Shown in pieces: positions 25,489 to 36,459 of a DNA stretch of 64,000 nt. Below the pieces are notes generated by a model that saw nothing but the letters and a program-made list of their open reading frames with translations, was not told the origin of the DNA and did no database searches. This stretch comes from Pipra filicauda (taxonomy: Eukaryota > Chordata > Aves > Passeriformes > Pipridae): contig NW_024104418.1 in the NCBI RefSeq assembly GCF_003945595.2, positions 488,193-552,192 on the forward strand, given 5' to 3'. Numbering within the stretch: position 1 is the stretch's first letter; every line of letters begins with the position of its first letter. The position numbers and the translations under genes were made by a program.

Positions 25489-25702
25489 TCAGTTGGGTCA
25501 CCTGTCCTGGCTGCTTTCCCTCCCAACTCCTTGTTCACCCTCAGTCTACTCACTGGTGGGGTGGAGTGAGAAGCAGAGAAGGCCTTGTTGCTGTGTAAAC
25601 ACTGCTCAGCTCTAGCTGTTTTCAACAAAAATTCAAAACAGAGCACCATACAAGCTGCTATGAAAAAATTAAATTCTATCCCAGCCAAAACCCAGTGCAT
25701 TT
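25485..25702 (-). mobile_element. ERVL-type LTR fragment (U3 end), minus strand
   Basis: Same LTR family as 16251-16787. It shares TCCCTCCCAACTCCTTGT, CTCACTGGTGGGGTGGAGTG (about 25550), GAGAAGCAGAGAAGGCCTTG and the terminal AAATTCTATCCCAGCCAAAA (about 25670). Only the U3 half is present. The TATA, R and U5 parts are missing at the left, where it abuts the CR1 ORF2 fragment. The U3 terminus is nearly reached at about 25700. Confidence 0.82.
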
Positions 25703-27576
25703 TATTACCCCTCATTGCACTGAAAAAGGTCCATGAACAGATACACTTAAAGGAGAAGACACTGTCCTTCCACATACCTTTACATAAGGCCTTTCAAAAA
25801 TTTATGTCAAAAAGTCAAATGAGAGACTAGTTCAATATCTGGGGAACTTCCCTAGAACATGATGCCGTATTCTCAAAACTGTTTTAAACAGTGCAAGAGA
25901 GAAGAGATTCATGCCAGAATTAAGAATTAATAGCAACACTTGCTTGACATGTAGAAAATCATTTGCTGTGATCTCAGCATGTCAAGGAACCTGGGTTATC
26001 AGTCTGGAGTTATCCCTACTCAAAATGAATGTCCTGAAGCTTAAAGTATTGGCACCTTTGTGCTAAGAAATTTCTATTTTTCTTTTAATTTGTCTTCTTT
26101 GTTCTATATGTGTTTTTTCCCCTCTGTAAGGTTTACTTTTTACATTCCACCTTGTGGAAAAATTCAGATTCAGTGAGCTGACACATCCCAACAGAAAATT
26201 CACCCATTTTTTACAAACGGCTTAAAAGCGTTGTTTTCTAGAGGAAAGGGATTCTTTATCCAGTTTAAATTCACTGATATTGTCAGACAATAACAAATTA
26301 TGTGTATCTGCAAGGGCATTGCTGTATTTCTGATTTTGGTGTGAGGTTTTTTCCACTGAAATGTAGAGGAAGGAATTGAAACTCTAATGCTATAAATTAT
26401 GGTATTTTTGTTCAATTGCATGATGGAAATTTTTTAGCTTTTAAAGTTTGCTATCTGCAAATGGTATTAGAGTTACAGTCAAATCACTAATTTCCTAATA
26501 GCTAATACTTACCTTACCCCAAAATTTTCTCTGTAGTGTTGTGAAGAGGTTCTGGTACTATGAAGACAATTTATTTCCCTGTAGGTTCACTGTTACAGCA
26601 GAAATTTAAGAACTATCTTATGGAGCAGTTCTACCTAACTGTGATGACATTTTTTACCACTAGCTTTTCAGTGAAAATGAAAGCACTGACTATCCAATTT
26701 CTTTTAAGATCCATTATTGGCATATTATTTAAAATTTTCAGTCTTGCTAGATGATTAGTATTTCTCTTGTCTGTTATTGACCTCAGCATCACATCCTTCT
26801 AAGGTGACAATATCAAAAGAAAACTAGTTATGAAAGTAGACGAGTTCTTTGTCAATGAAACTTTCTAAAGACAGAAAATAGAAAAGCAGTGAAAGAACAC
26901 GGAATAAATGAATGTCCTCAGGGAAAAAAGACAGAAGCAGCAGGTACGGCTTTAGATGATTGAGGCAAGGCAGGAAAGAGTCAGAAAAGAAAGGACTAAG
27001 AGTCTAAAAGACAAGTAGTACTAGACATAATAGAATTCTGTTTGTATATTTTCAGTTCTTGGGGATAACGGGGAACAACTGATGAAAAAAAATAACAAAT
27101 AGCAATCAACTCCCACCATCAGAGCTATTTTATATATTGTAAATTAAATCTTAATCTCAATAATGTGTAATGTGGGGTAAAACTTAGAGTGTGTAAATAT
27201 TTAAAAATTCATATTCCTTTGATTTTACTGCAAATTAGAAATTTTATCAAAGACTTAGTATAGCAAACATAAAGTAGGAAAATAGTTGAGTCATATTACA
27301 GTCTCTGTAGCCATGACAGACAGAAACCTAGACAAAAATTTCTATGCAATTCCAGAAATCCATGCAGAATCCAGTCATCACTGAAAGTATTTATAAGTAG
27401 CTACTTTAACCTTTATAGTGTGAACTCTCCAGAAAGCTTCACATAACTATAAACACTGATAAACACTGATAAATAGCCAACAACTTTAGTACTATTTTTT
27501 TCCATTCACAATTAAAATGGAAAGTAAATGTTAACTTGTGTAAAGCTACAGATTCCTGTTAAAACAGGAAGTCCTT
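25703..27576. other. Unique AT-rich DNA
   Basis: No repeat family or exon is recognised. There is a short tandem repeat of ATAAACACTG at about 27449-27470. Other open frames are short and AT-biased. Confidence 0.5.
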
Positions 27577-27588
27577 AGCTTTTATTCA
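27577..27588. repeat. Target-site duplication of the RTE-type LINE, left copy
   Basis: AGCTTTTATTCA here is identical to 28872-28883. The two 12-mers bracket the LINE exactly: its 3' tail begins at 27589 and its truncated 5' end is at 28871. Confidence 0.85.
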
Positions 27589-28871
27589 TCATCATGGCTA
27601 GGCTTCGCGAACGAAGATTTGGGAAGGCTCTATCCACATTTGTTGCAGGAGCACTGGTGGCTTATGAGGCCAACACATGACAGAAATATCCGATTGCAAA
27701 AGGCACAGCAGAAAGATTCCTTAGATGGTGTATTCTGCAAGACACAGTTCTTTCTGCATTGCCTTTTCTCCTCAAGAGTGATCCTGCGGGCGTTCTCAAA
27801 GGAGACAGCTGCGTTATAGATGGTGTGTCTCCAGGCCTCCCGATTGGAGGCCAGAGTAGACCAGTTATGGTGGTCAATATGGCCAAGGCTGAGATGTTGT
27901 TTCAGGAAGTCCTTGTATCTTTTCTTCAGGGCTCCTCTCATGCGGTAGCCAGTGGCAAGTTCACCATAAAACAAGATCTTAGGGAGGCGGTGGTCCTTCA
28001 TCCTGGAGACGTGCCCTGCCCATCGCAGCTTTGTTCTCAGTATCATGGCCTCAATACTTGTGACTGCTGCTTGCTCTAGAACAGATGTATTGGTCACATG
28101 ATCTGACCAGTGGATGTTTAGGATCGTACGGAGGCAGCGTTGATGGAAGCGTTCTAGGAGACGCAGGTGGTGGCGGTAGATGACCCATGATTCGGAACCA
28201 TACAAGAGAGTAGACAACATTATGACTCTGTAAACACTGATCTTGGTACTTTTCTTCAAGTGTTTATTATGCCATACTCTTTTGTGGAGTTTCCCAAAAG
28301 CACTATATGCCTTTGCTAACCTGTTGTCTATCTCTCCGTCGATCTTGCCATCTGAGATGAGGCTACCTAGGCAATTAAACTGTTGGACTGATTTGAGTTC
28401 TGATTGGCCAATGATGATGTGGGGATGACGGGGGACTTCCTGAGGTGCAGGTTGATGGAGGACCTCTGTCTTCTTTAAGCTGACTTCCAGCCCAAAGAGC
28501 TCAGCAGCATCTGCAAAGCAGGATGTTAAACGCTGCAGAACTGCTTCTGTGTGAGCAACAAGGGCGGCGTCATCAGCATAGAGCAGCTCTCGGACAAGAT
28601 GGTTTCAGGTCTTCGTGTGGGCCTTCAGTCGCCTTAGATTGAACAGGCTTCCATCGGTACGATATAGAATGTAGATACCGTCCTGATCATCGAGGTCTGC
28701 TGTGGCCCTTTGGAGCATCATGCTAAAGAAGACGGTGAATAGGGTAGGAGCTAGAACGCAGCCTTGTTTGACACCATTCTTAATTAAAAAGGGCTCAGAA
28801 AGTGTGTTGCCATATCTGACTTGGCTGTGCTGATCCTCATGGAGTGAGATGATCATTTTAAGGAACTTGGG
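27589..28871 (-). mobile_element. 5'-truncated RTE-type (non-CR1) LINE with RT frame
   Basis: This 1.28 kb minus-strand insertion is a non-LTR retrotransposon unlike the CR1 copies around it. On the minus strand it starts inside the reverse-transcriptase coding region and reads through the RT palm, thumb and C-terminal domain to a stop at 27630-27632. It ends in a very short 3' untranslated region whose tail is a small ATG/TGA triplet repeat. Triplet-like tails, short 3' regions and an LLYADD catalytic box are typical of RTE-group LINEs. It is flanked by an exact 12 bp direct repeat, the hallmark of target-primed insertion. The 5' truncation removes the endonuclease. AviRTE, known from several bird lineages and from nematodes, is the natural candidate family. 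That assignment is an inference from memory and not a search result. Confidence 0.85.
27630..28871 (-). pseudogene. RTE-type LINE reverse transcriptase, C-terminal part, one internal stop
   Basis: A single minus-strand frame runs from the truncated 5' end to the stop at 27630-27632 (409 codons from the first Met at 28856, stop included). It is broken only by TGA at 28605-28607 and shows no frameshift. Visible motifs, in order: NGVKQGCVLAPTLF (RT palm, just after the start), FNLRRL, the TGA, then the catalytic LLYADDAAL with YADD at 28569-28580. Next come a KKTEVLHQP strand, the FNCLGSLIS segment, a thumb with LLYGSESW and RLLERFHQRCLR, and RWAGHVSRMKDHRLPK. The C terminus has a Cys/His finger (CAFCNR, then GLISHQC). 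The role in a full element is RNA-templated DNA synthesis during integration. This copy lacks the endonuclease and N-terminal RT, so it cannot act. The TGA sits where a CGA codon decaying at CpG would give it. Confidence 0.85.
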
Positions 28872-28883
28872 AGCTTTTATTCA
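28872..28883. repeat. Target-site duplication of the RTE-type LINE, right copy
   Basis: AGCTTTTATTCA, identical to 27577-27588. The bases outside the two copies differ (TT versus GG on the left side), so the duplication is exactly 12 bp. Confidence 0.85.
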
Positions 28884-28978
28884 AATGTGTTGTATATTAA
28901 GTCTGAGAGGAAAAGTGTTCCTCTTGCAAAGTCCTTTTCTCCGTTGTTCTTCAGAGATGCATATTTATGATTTTATAT

Positions 28979-29692
28979 CACAGAATCACAGAATATGCTG
29001 AGTTGGAAGGGACCCACAAGGATCATTGATTCCAACCCTCAGACCCGCTCAGGACCATCCCCAAGAGTCACACCATGTGCCTGAGAGTATTGTCCAAACG
29101 CATCTTGAACTCTGTCAGGCTTGGTGCTGTGACCACTTCCCTTGGGAGCCTGTGCCAGGGCCCAACTACCCTCTGGGTGAAGAAGCTTTTTCTAATACCC
29201 AACCTAAACCTCCCTGACACAACTTCAGGCCATTCTCTTGGGTCCTGTCACTGGTCACTATAAAGTAGAGATCAGTGCCTGCCCCTCCTCTTCCCCTCAC
29301 GAGGAAGTTGTAGATTGCAATGAGGTTTCTCTTCAGTCTCCTCTTCTCTAGGCTGAAGAGACTAAGTGATCTTAGCTACTCCTCATAGGGCTTTCCCCTT
29401 AAGGACCTTCACCATCTTCGTTGCCCTCCTTTGGACACTTTCTAATCAAGCTTAATATCTTTCTTATATTGCCGTGCCCAAAACTGCACACACTGTTCAA
29501 GGTGAGGCCACACCAGTGCAGAGCAGAGTAGGAAAATCCCCTCCCTCGACCAGCTGGTGATGCTGTGCCTGATGGCCCCTAGGACATCCTGGCTGCCAGG
29601 GCACTGCTAACTCATACTGACTCATACTCAACTTGCTGTTGACCAGGATCCCCAGGTCCCTTTCCATGGCACTGCTTTCCAGCATCTCAGTT
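28979..29692 (-). mobile_element. CR1 LINE, 5'-truncated, minus strand
   Basis: A fairly well preserved CR1 3' end. The left edge reads TCACAGAATCACAGAATATG (complement of the 3' terminus). Then come GTTGGAAGGGACCCACAAGG, the AGAGTCACACCATGTGCC block and the CTGGGTGAAGAAGC block. Towards the right is degraded ORF2 C-terminal sequence on the minus strand (about 29400-29690, including the region for VHPSL-type RT tail and LLESSAMERDLGILV). The copy stops near 29692. No intact frame is left. It lies about 95 bp to the right of the RTE-type LINE, in the same orientation but as a separate insertion. Confidence 0.9.
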
Positions 29693-31272
29693 TTATTTTC
29701 TATTGAGATATAGTGATACTTAATGCACTAAATTACAGTTCTGTACTTGCACTGCCATGTCATGCTAAAAATTCCCTGTGCCTTATAATGCCTCAGAGTT
29801 GCCAGAAATAAAGACTAATTAATATATTTCTATGCCCTACCTTTAGGGAGTAGAGAGAAAAATGCAAATAAATGGAGGAAAAAGTTGCTTCAGCAGTTTA
29901 TTTCCCCATACATGCACAAATGTGTCTCTGGGCCTGAAGGGCATCTGTGAGGCAAAATACTTGACACCTCTTTCCTGAGTTATTTGATATATAGCTTGTG
30001 AGCAATAATCTATGCTTATTCCTTCATGCAATAAGCAGTAAAAGTATAGCTGGGAACAGCAGCAAAACATAAATCCTGCTGGAGTCACCTTGTAATGTTT
30101 CCTTGAACTAATAGAGACCAACAGCCAGGTCAAGAATAAGTTGTAGTTGCATGCCTAATGAAAAACAATAAGAATTTCAGCCTTCTTAGCATCAGAAACC
30201 TCCTTCTTTATATGGGACTGAACCCAGCACATTCAGAGTAGTAGTCATGTATTTTCCACCTAGTCCTAGTCCTAGACTCAATCCTTTGTAATCACTGCCT
30301 GGGATTCTTAATTCAAGCATTCGAAACCTCCTTGTTTCTGAAGGACACCACAAAATCATCACCATTGCCGCCTTCTCTTCTCTTGCTACTAAATGATCTT
30401 CTTCCAATTTAGCACAGAAATCAAATGAATTTAAAAGACCAATTATTTATTGTGAAGTTCTGGAGTAGCATGGGTAGAGATATTTACTTGCTATTCTGCC
30501 TTATAAAACTGTGTTTCTGGATTTAATATGTCCTAATGAATAAACTTGAATATGTCCCTATTCTCTAATGGGTTTTTATTTCCTTTCTGAAATGCCTGCT
30601 ATTCCTTACACAGTCTATGAACAGCATGGGTAGTGAATGCAAAGTTTTCATTGGACCAAAGCCATCAAAGGTTATGGTGTTGCAAACTTGGTGTCAGTGG
30701 GGGCTTACTATATCCATTTCCAAGACATTGTTGCCTTAGCTCCAAATTCTGTAAGGTCTCAGCCACACAAGGAGTGAAGTACATTTTAAGTGCACATATT
30801 TAGCGTTTAAAGGTAAACTTCCTCTTTAATGTAGATGAAACTTGAATATGGTATGATAAAGCCCTTCAGTCTGAAAGATACTTTTTATCAGAAATACAGT
30901 TTTTATACCACGTGAAGGAAAATCCATTATTCATTTTCAAGCAGTATAAGAGATCATTGAAGTTGGAGTACTGCATAGCCCTGATGACGAGTAATGAGAC
31001 TTGACTGCTCTTTAGGTCTGAATTACATAAACACAAATAGAAAAGAAATTGAATGTAGGCAGTACATTCACATCTGTAGTTTAATCCAGAGTGATCATGG
31101 ACATGTCACAGGGAGACAGGAGATAAACCTGAAATACTGTATAGGCAATGTTCACCCAGCACTACCTTCAAATTCCCTGAGACTATACCAAGATAGGAGA
31201 ACCTATTAATCCACATAAAAATGTAAACCTTTTTCCGTCTCTTTATACAATTAATAATGACAGCTCTGAATG

Positions 31273-31350
31273 AAAACAAACAAACAAACAAAAGAACAAA
31301 AAACCCGACAAAATCCAAACCCCCACAAACAAACCCAACAAAAAAACCCC
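31273..31350. repeat. A/C-rich low-complexity tract
   Basis: AAACAAACAAAC units grade into AACCCC-containing units on the plus strand. T is almost absent for about 75 bases. It is similar in character to 51125-51240 and complementary in type to 7205-7350. Confidence 0.85.
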
Positions 31351-33136
31351 AGCAGAATAGGTGAGGAAAACATACCCATCTGGTCACAGACAAGAGACTT
31401 GGAAGACCTACAAAAAGAACTAGGTGCTTCCAGAGTAACAAGAGTCTTTGGCTGAGATACCGACTCACAAGTATGGTTGAATTCCAGAAAATAATTGGTT
31501 CAACCTTACAAGCCTGTATGGATGAGTTTGGATCTAGGTGGCCACAGTACATGCTCACACAGCTACTCAGGAAGAATTTTCTCCAACCTTGGTATATGTA
31601 CAGCATTTTTACTGTAATGCATGTAACAGATACATCTCAGAAATTGGAATTACATAAACATTTCTTTCCAGCCTCTTCCCCACAAATCAGCACAAAGTTA
31701 GTAATTACTAAAAAATAATAGCCCTATAATTATTGTGTTCAGTTTGCTTCTACAGAGTCCTATATGTTGCATAGTTTAAGTTAAATCTTCAGCAAACTAA
31801 GATACAAATGAAAAATGCTGGATTTATGCAATTCATAATTTTAAGCTTTAATGTTTTGGTATGATTCATTGAAGAAATTTTATGAGTCATATCTTTAATG
31901 TCATCGACTATGTAATATTTAATCAAGGAAATATTTACGAGTTAAAGGCAAGTGTAAATTTCATCTTACAAACCCCACATTTGTGCTAAAATTTATTGTT
32001 CATGTAGTGCAGAACTCAAGTTGTTTTTTAAGCAAAGAAATTACTGAAGCTAACATTTAGATGCTTTAGCAAGAAGCTATTTGTCTTAATTTAGTGTTCT
32101 GATTTTTTCCCCTGTTTGGGGCAGGATTATTTTATTTAATTTTTGTTAGAAGAATATCAGTTTTGATAAATATAATTTTTGGTGATGGCAAACACAACAA
32201 ACTATTATATATGTTCCAAATATCAATTATATAGTGATTTTTTGTGTGTGTGCATTTAAAGCAGCAAAAATGTAATCAACATAAAGAGCTGTCTATCATT
32301 GTCATTGGTATATTCAGCCCACAACTGTGGAACATACTGATGTTTATCAGGGATCACAAGTGCTGCTGTAAGCACCTGTTTCTGAATGACATTGGATTTC
32401 TTAAATAAGTTGGGTTAGGATGAGATTCCGAAGTGGATCCCACAGAACTTGAATGGGCCTCTACCAGTAAGAAGAGAAAATTAGTTTCTAAAATCTGAGT
32501 TAAAAGATAATGAATTTTTGATAAAAGCTTTGGTTTAACAAGCCCAGTGACTTTGAATTTAGCTGGTACTCTAATTCATTTGAGATCTCTAGCAGTTAAT
32601 AGTATTCAGCAGCAGCTTTTTCAGATAACACTAACCAAACTCAAAATGGAAATCTCTGATATTGAACTTTATCACTTAAGTGGCAAAAAAAATTGTTTTT
32701 ACCAACCTAGATGAAATACTTTTAGTCCAGATTTTCTGTGTTGCATTCCTAAATCATGGTTAACAACTATTGAGGAAAAGGTTATTGGAAAATCAAATTA
32801 TAATGAAATTAAAATATGATAAACAGAGCCCCAATGTAAATAACAAATATTGGTGAAAAATGGCTAATTTCTGCCTCCCACCAAAAAAGCACATGGATTT
32901 ATTTTTTTACCCTACTCTATCACCGATTCATCTTTCCTGTTAATCCTGTGTTACACCAGCTATTTATAGCAAAGTGTAACATATATCTGAACTAGAATGC
33001 AATATAAATATGGTCAGAGGAGCCTGTGGGGGTCTGAAAAACCAACACCACCTTTATTTAGAATTGTCTTCTTTGAATCTTTATTCTTTAGATTCCATTC
33101 CAGGATTTCACATGTTCCCAAATGTCAAGTTGTATA

Positions 33137-33180
33137 TGTGTATTTTATATATTATATTATATTATATTAATTATATTATG
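33137..33180. repeat. TATAT-type microsatellite
   Basis: Consecutive ATATT and TATAT units form a short AT-only tract. Confidence 0.8.
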
Positions 33181-34434
33181 GTAATGTTAAATTGTATTTT
33201 TAAAATATATTTAAATATTATCTATATCTATACAACCGTTGACTAGATAGGTATATGTGTGTTTAATATATAACCTTATATTGCATGGCGAAAGCATCTC
33301 AGTACATGGAAATATATGGAAAGGTATGTCCACCAAACAGGATTCCAGACTCCCTTATAGTTAAACTAAATCCAGAAGCTTCTAAAGAAGTTTTTTTAAA
33401 AGTACAGAAATAAACTCTCATGTTCGCGGACAAAAGTCTTAGTAATCTTACACTGACCTCAATAGGGCAACAGCTGTGATTTTAAATAATAAAAGTTCCC
33501 ATTTTGCCATCTTTTTGGAAAAATGCTGAAGTGCTTACTGACACTCATGCCTTGTATATGTAACTTATCATATATATAAACACATAAAACTCCCCCACAG
33601 AATTGAATTTTTTTTCTTAACTTCTATTTTAACACAAGGTGCTCTGTCATTCATGAAAAAATAAAAGGGCTCACAGACAATGACTTACCCATTTAATTCA
33701 TTCTGTAGCCACAGATAACGTCTAGACAATTAGTTTAGCATAGAATTCTTGCAGTTCAGATGCTTGATCTGATTTCAAATACCTCATCCAAACAATACAC
33801 TTTCATTTGTGGCTAATAATTAGGAAAGATTTAATCTTACCTTAGAGTTAGGTTTGTTAAGAAATCTATCTGTTCATGGCACTTTGGAGAATATTTTGTT
33901 CCAGGAAAGAAACTGGAATATTTCAGAAGTATTTAATACAGGATATATCTACGAAACTATAGCTATGTCCAATTTATTTCTGAACTGGAATGTGTTAGCG
34001 GCAAAATGAAGCAGATCTAAGAATAAAATGCATGCTAGAATACTAAAAATTTCAGAAACCAAAAGACTGTGTTTTAATATCTCATCAAAACTCTACAGCT
34101 GCTTTTCTTTTTAGTTTCCTTTCTTAAGTTGTATTTATCCAATACTGATAGACTTGACAGAAGAAAATATCCTCTTTTTAAAGATCCACAGACCAGTTGC
34201 AGTAAAAGCCACATAATTGTGTTTTCGGCATCCTGCTACTGGTCTCGAAAGCTCAGGAACCTTTTTTTTAGAGGTGAGATAATAATTTGTCATTTTCTAT
34301 TTCTTTTCAACCCTCTCCATCCCTGCTGAAACTGCCAATTAGTTCCAGTGTCATTTGAGTTCAACAAGAACCTGAGGAAACCAATATATTTTGTTAACAA
34401 ATTCTTTTCATGCTACAAAACAATTAACTGGGAG

Positions 34435-34474
34435 AGAAGTCAAAATAGGCAACTAGAAGTCAAAATAAGCAACT
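34435..34474. repeat. 20 bp tandem duplication, two copies
   Basis: AGAAGTCAAAATAGGCAACT is followed at once by the same 20 bases with one A/G difference. Confidence 0.88.
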
Positions 34475-34812
34475 ATTATTAGTCTGGTTAAACTTTGACA
34501 TCATCTGATCTGCTGGACTCTTGCTTAAATTGTACAAAATCACATTAGAGATAGATAAAGTTCTTATGCTTTATTTTTTCAAATAAAATAATTTTGAATT
34601 TTGTTTTCACTGTATTTTTATTTTTTCTTTGAAGTTCTGTCAGAAATAATACATCCAGACTTCGTTCAAATATAAAATCACAGCCTGATAATAAAAATGC
34701 GCATCCACATCAGCAGGTACTAAAGATCAGTAAGGGAACATATGGGGAGAAAAATAGCTGGTGATGAGTATATGTTATTCATACACATTTGTGAAGGGTT
34801 GAGCTTGTCTAA

Positions 34813-35075
34813 TCATAGAACCATATAATGGTTTGAGTTGGAAAGGACCTTAAAGATCACCTAGTTTCAACCCCTCTGCCATGGTCAGGAAACCGTCCAC
34901 TAACCAGGTTACTCAGAGCTCCATGCAGTCTGGCCTTGAACACTTCCAGGGATGGGGCATCCACAATTTTTCTGGGCGACTCATTCCAAAGAATTTCTTC
35001 CCAATATCTTATCTAATTTCACCCTCTAAGCACCCACCAGATGCTCCCTTACTTCAACCTCCCAAAAACACCTCC
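34813..35075 (-). mobile_element. CR1 LINE 3' fragment, minus strand
   Basis: It begins with TCATAGAACCATATAATGGT and GGAAAGGACCTTAAAGATCA, the complement of the CR1 3' end. It continues through the CTGGCCTTGAACACTTCCAG block and fades near 35075. It belongs to the same CR1 subtype as 13321-13990, judging from the shared AACACTTCCAGGGATGGGG word. No coding sequence survives. Confidence 0.9.
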
Positions 35076-35204
35076 TGGGAAAAATAAAGGCAGTCAAATA
35101 ATGGAAGGAAAAGAATAAAAAAAAAAAAGGTGATGTACAGAAAATGACTCATCATATTTCATAAGCAGACCCATGTCCAGACTGTTCTCAAGCACCAGCT
35201 ACTA

Positions 35205-35470
35205 CAGAAAGGCTCCTTCTCCAGTTTTATTGCTGAGCATGACATGGAATAATTCCTGGGTGAGTTGGAGTCAGCTGTTCTGTCTGTGATCCCTCCCAAC
35301 CTCTTGCCTACCCCCAGACTGGGGGAGACAGTGCTGTTGTGAGCGCTGTTCAGCAGCAGTTAAAACTACAGTGTGTTATTAACACTGTTTTGGTCTCAAA
35401 TATAAAATATAGCACCGTAAGGGCTGCTTTGAAGAAGGTTAGCTATATTCCAGCAAAAACAAGTGCAATA
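35205..35470 (-). mobile_element. ERVL-type LTR fragment, minus strand
   Basis: Same family as 16251-16787. Shared words include GCTGAGCATGACATGGAATA (about 35233), GTCAGCTGTTCTGTCTGTG, CCTCCCAACCTCTTGCCTA and TTATTAACACTGTTTT, with a U3 end at about 35465. The R/U5 part is missing. It is more diverged than the other two copies and carries several small deletions. Confidence 0.75.
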
Positions 35471-35779
35471 TTCCATAAGATTTTTCCCAACATTCATTTA
35501 TTTATTTTAGTCAATAAATTTTCCATCTGACTCTTTAACTCCTTTCAGTCATTCTGTGAATTACAGCTGTGAGGGCCACCCACACACACAATCACACACA
35601 GAAGCTGTTTGTTGCTGATGTTACTTGCTATCTCTTGAGCCAGTCACTTTTAATAGAGAACTTTCACTGAAAATTATATAGTAGGGTAGAAGTAGAAAAT
35701 ATGCTAACAAATACAAGCCTCCTCTGGGTGAATTTTCCCATATATAGTAATTAACGTCATGTGTAAATTAAAGATGACT

Positions 35780-35880
35780 AAACTATATCCAAGTTCATAA
35801 GTATATGTATGTATATATTTAGACGTGTGTGATACATACGTTAGTGTGTGTGTATGTGTGAATATATATGCACATATATG
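35780..35880. repeat. TATG/TGTG-rich microsatellite region
   Basis: Irregular TATGTATG and TGTGTGTATG units run for about 100 bases immediately left of a CR1 tail. Confidence 0.6.
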
Positions 35881-35888
35881 TATTAATA

Positions 35889-36300
35889 TCACAGAACTGC
35901 AGAATCAGAGAATGGTTGAGGTTGGAAAGACCATCTAGCCCAGTGCTGTTGCTCAAAGCAACATTAAATAAAACAGATTTCTTAGGGATTCATTCAGTCA
36001 GATTTTTAATATCTCCAAGGACAGAAACTCCACCACCTCCCTGGGTAACCTGTGCTAGTGTCCCAACATTCTTATTAAAAAAAAAAAGTTTTTCATTATG
36101 CTTAGGAGGAATCTTGATTATTTCAGCTTGTGCCCATTGCAGTTTGTCATTTCGTTAGATGTCTTTGAGAAAAGTCTGGTTCTATCTTCTTTGCTCCCTC
36201 CCATTAGATATTTATACACATTGATCAGATCGCCACAGAGCCTTCTCAAGGCTAAACAGTCCTATATCTCTCAGCCCCTCTCAATATTACAAAGCCTTTA
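35889..36300 (-). mobile_element. CR1 LINE, older subtype, minus strand
   Basis: The left edge reads TCACAGAACTGCAGAATCAG, then GGTTGAGGTTGGAAAGACCA and CTAGCCCAGTGCTGTTGCTC. Further on are ACTCCACCACCTCCCTGGGT, a block containing an A run at about 36077, and the TCAGATCGCCACAGAGCCTT and AGGCTAAACAGTCC blocks. This is the AGCAAC-containing CR1 subtype, heavily mutated and lacking any open frame. Confidence 0.88.
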
Positions 36301-36454
36301 ATTCCAAGTTATGCAATATGTGAAACTGTCCTCATTAAAACCAAGACAATCTCTTTTCTGTTGTTTGCATCACCATCTGCTTACACTGAATTACTAAGAC
36401 CCCAGTCCCACAGATAGGTGAACCAGCCAGAGCTCATCATTGCTGCCTTCTGAC

Positions 36455-36459
36455 CTGTG
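36455..36459. repeat. Candidate 5 bp target-site duplication, left copy
   Basis: CTGTG, repeated at 36705-36709 on the far side of a TG...CA unit. At 5 bp a chance match is possible. Confidence 0.4.

Larger units (their letters stand above)
29693..34812. other. Unique AT-rich DNA with simple repeats
   Basis: No gene or recognisable element is seen. It includes an A/C-rich low-complexity tract (31273-31350), a TATAT-rich tract (about 33137-33180) and a two-copy 20 bp tandem repeat (34435-34474). The 166-codon minus-strand frame at 31106-31606 runs through the A/C-rich tract and is not credible as a gene. Confidence 0.5.

Noticed and set aside
31106..31606. 166-codon minus-strand open frame
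   Set aside because: Its centre is the complement of an A/C-rich low-complexity tract (runs of Phe, Val, Gly, Leu). It has no motif or splice context.
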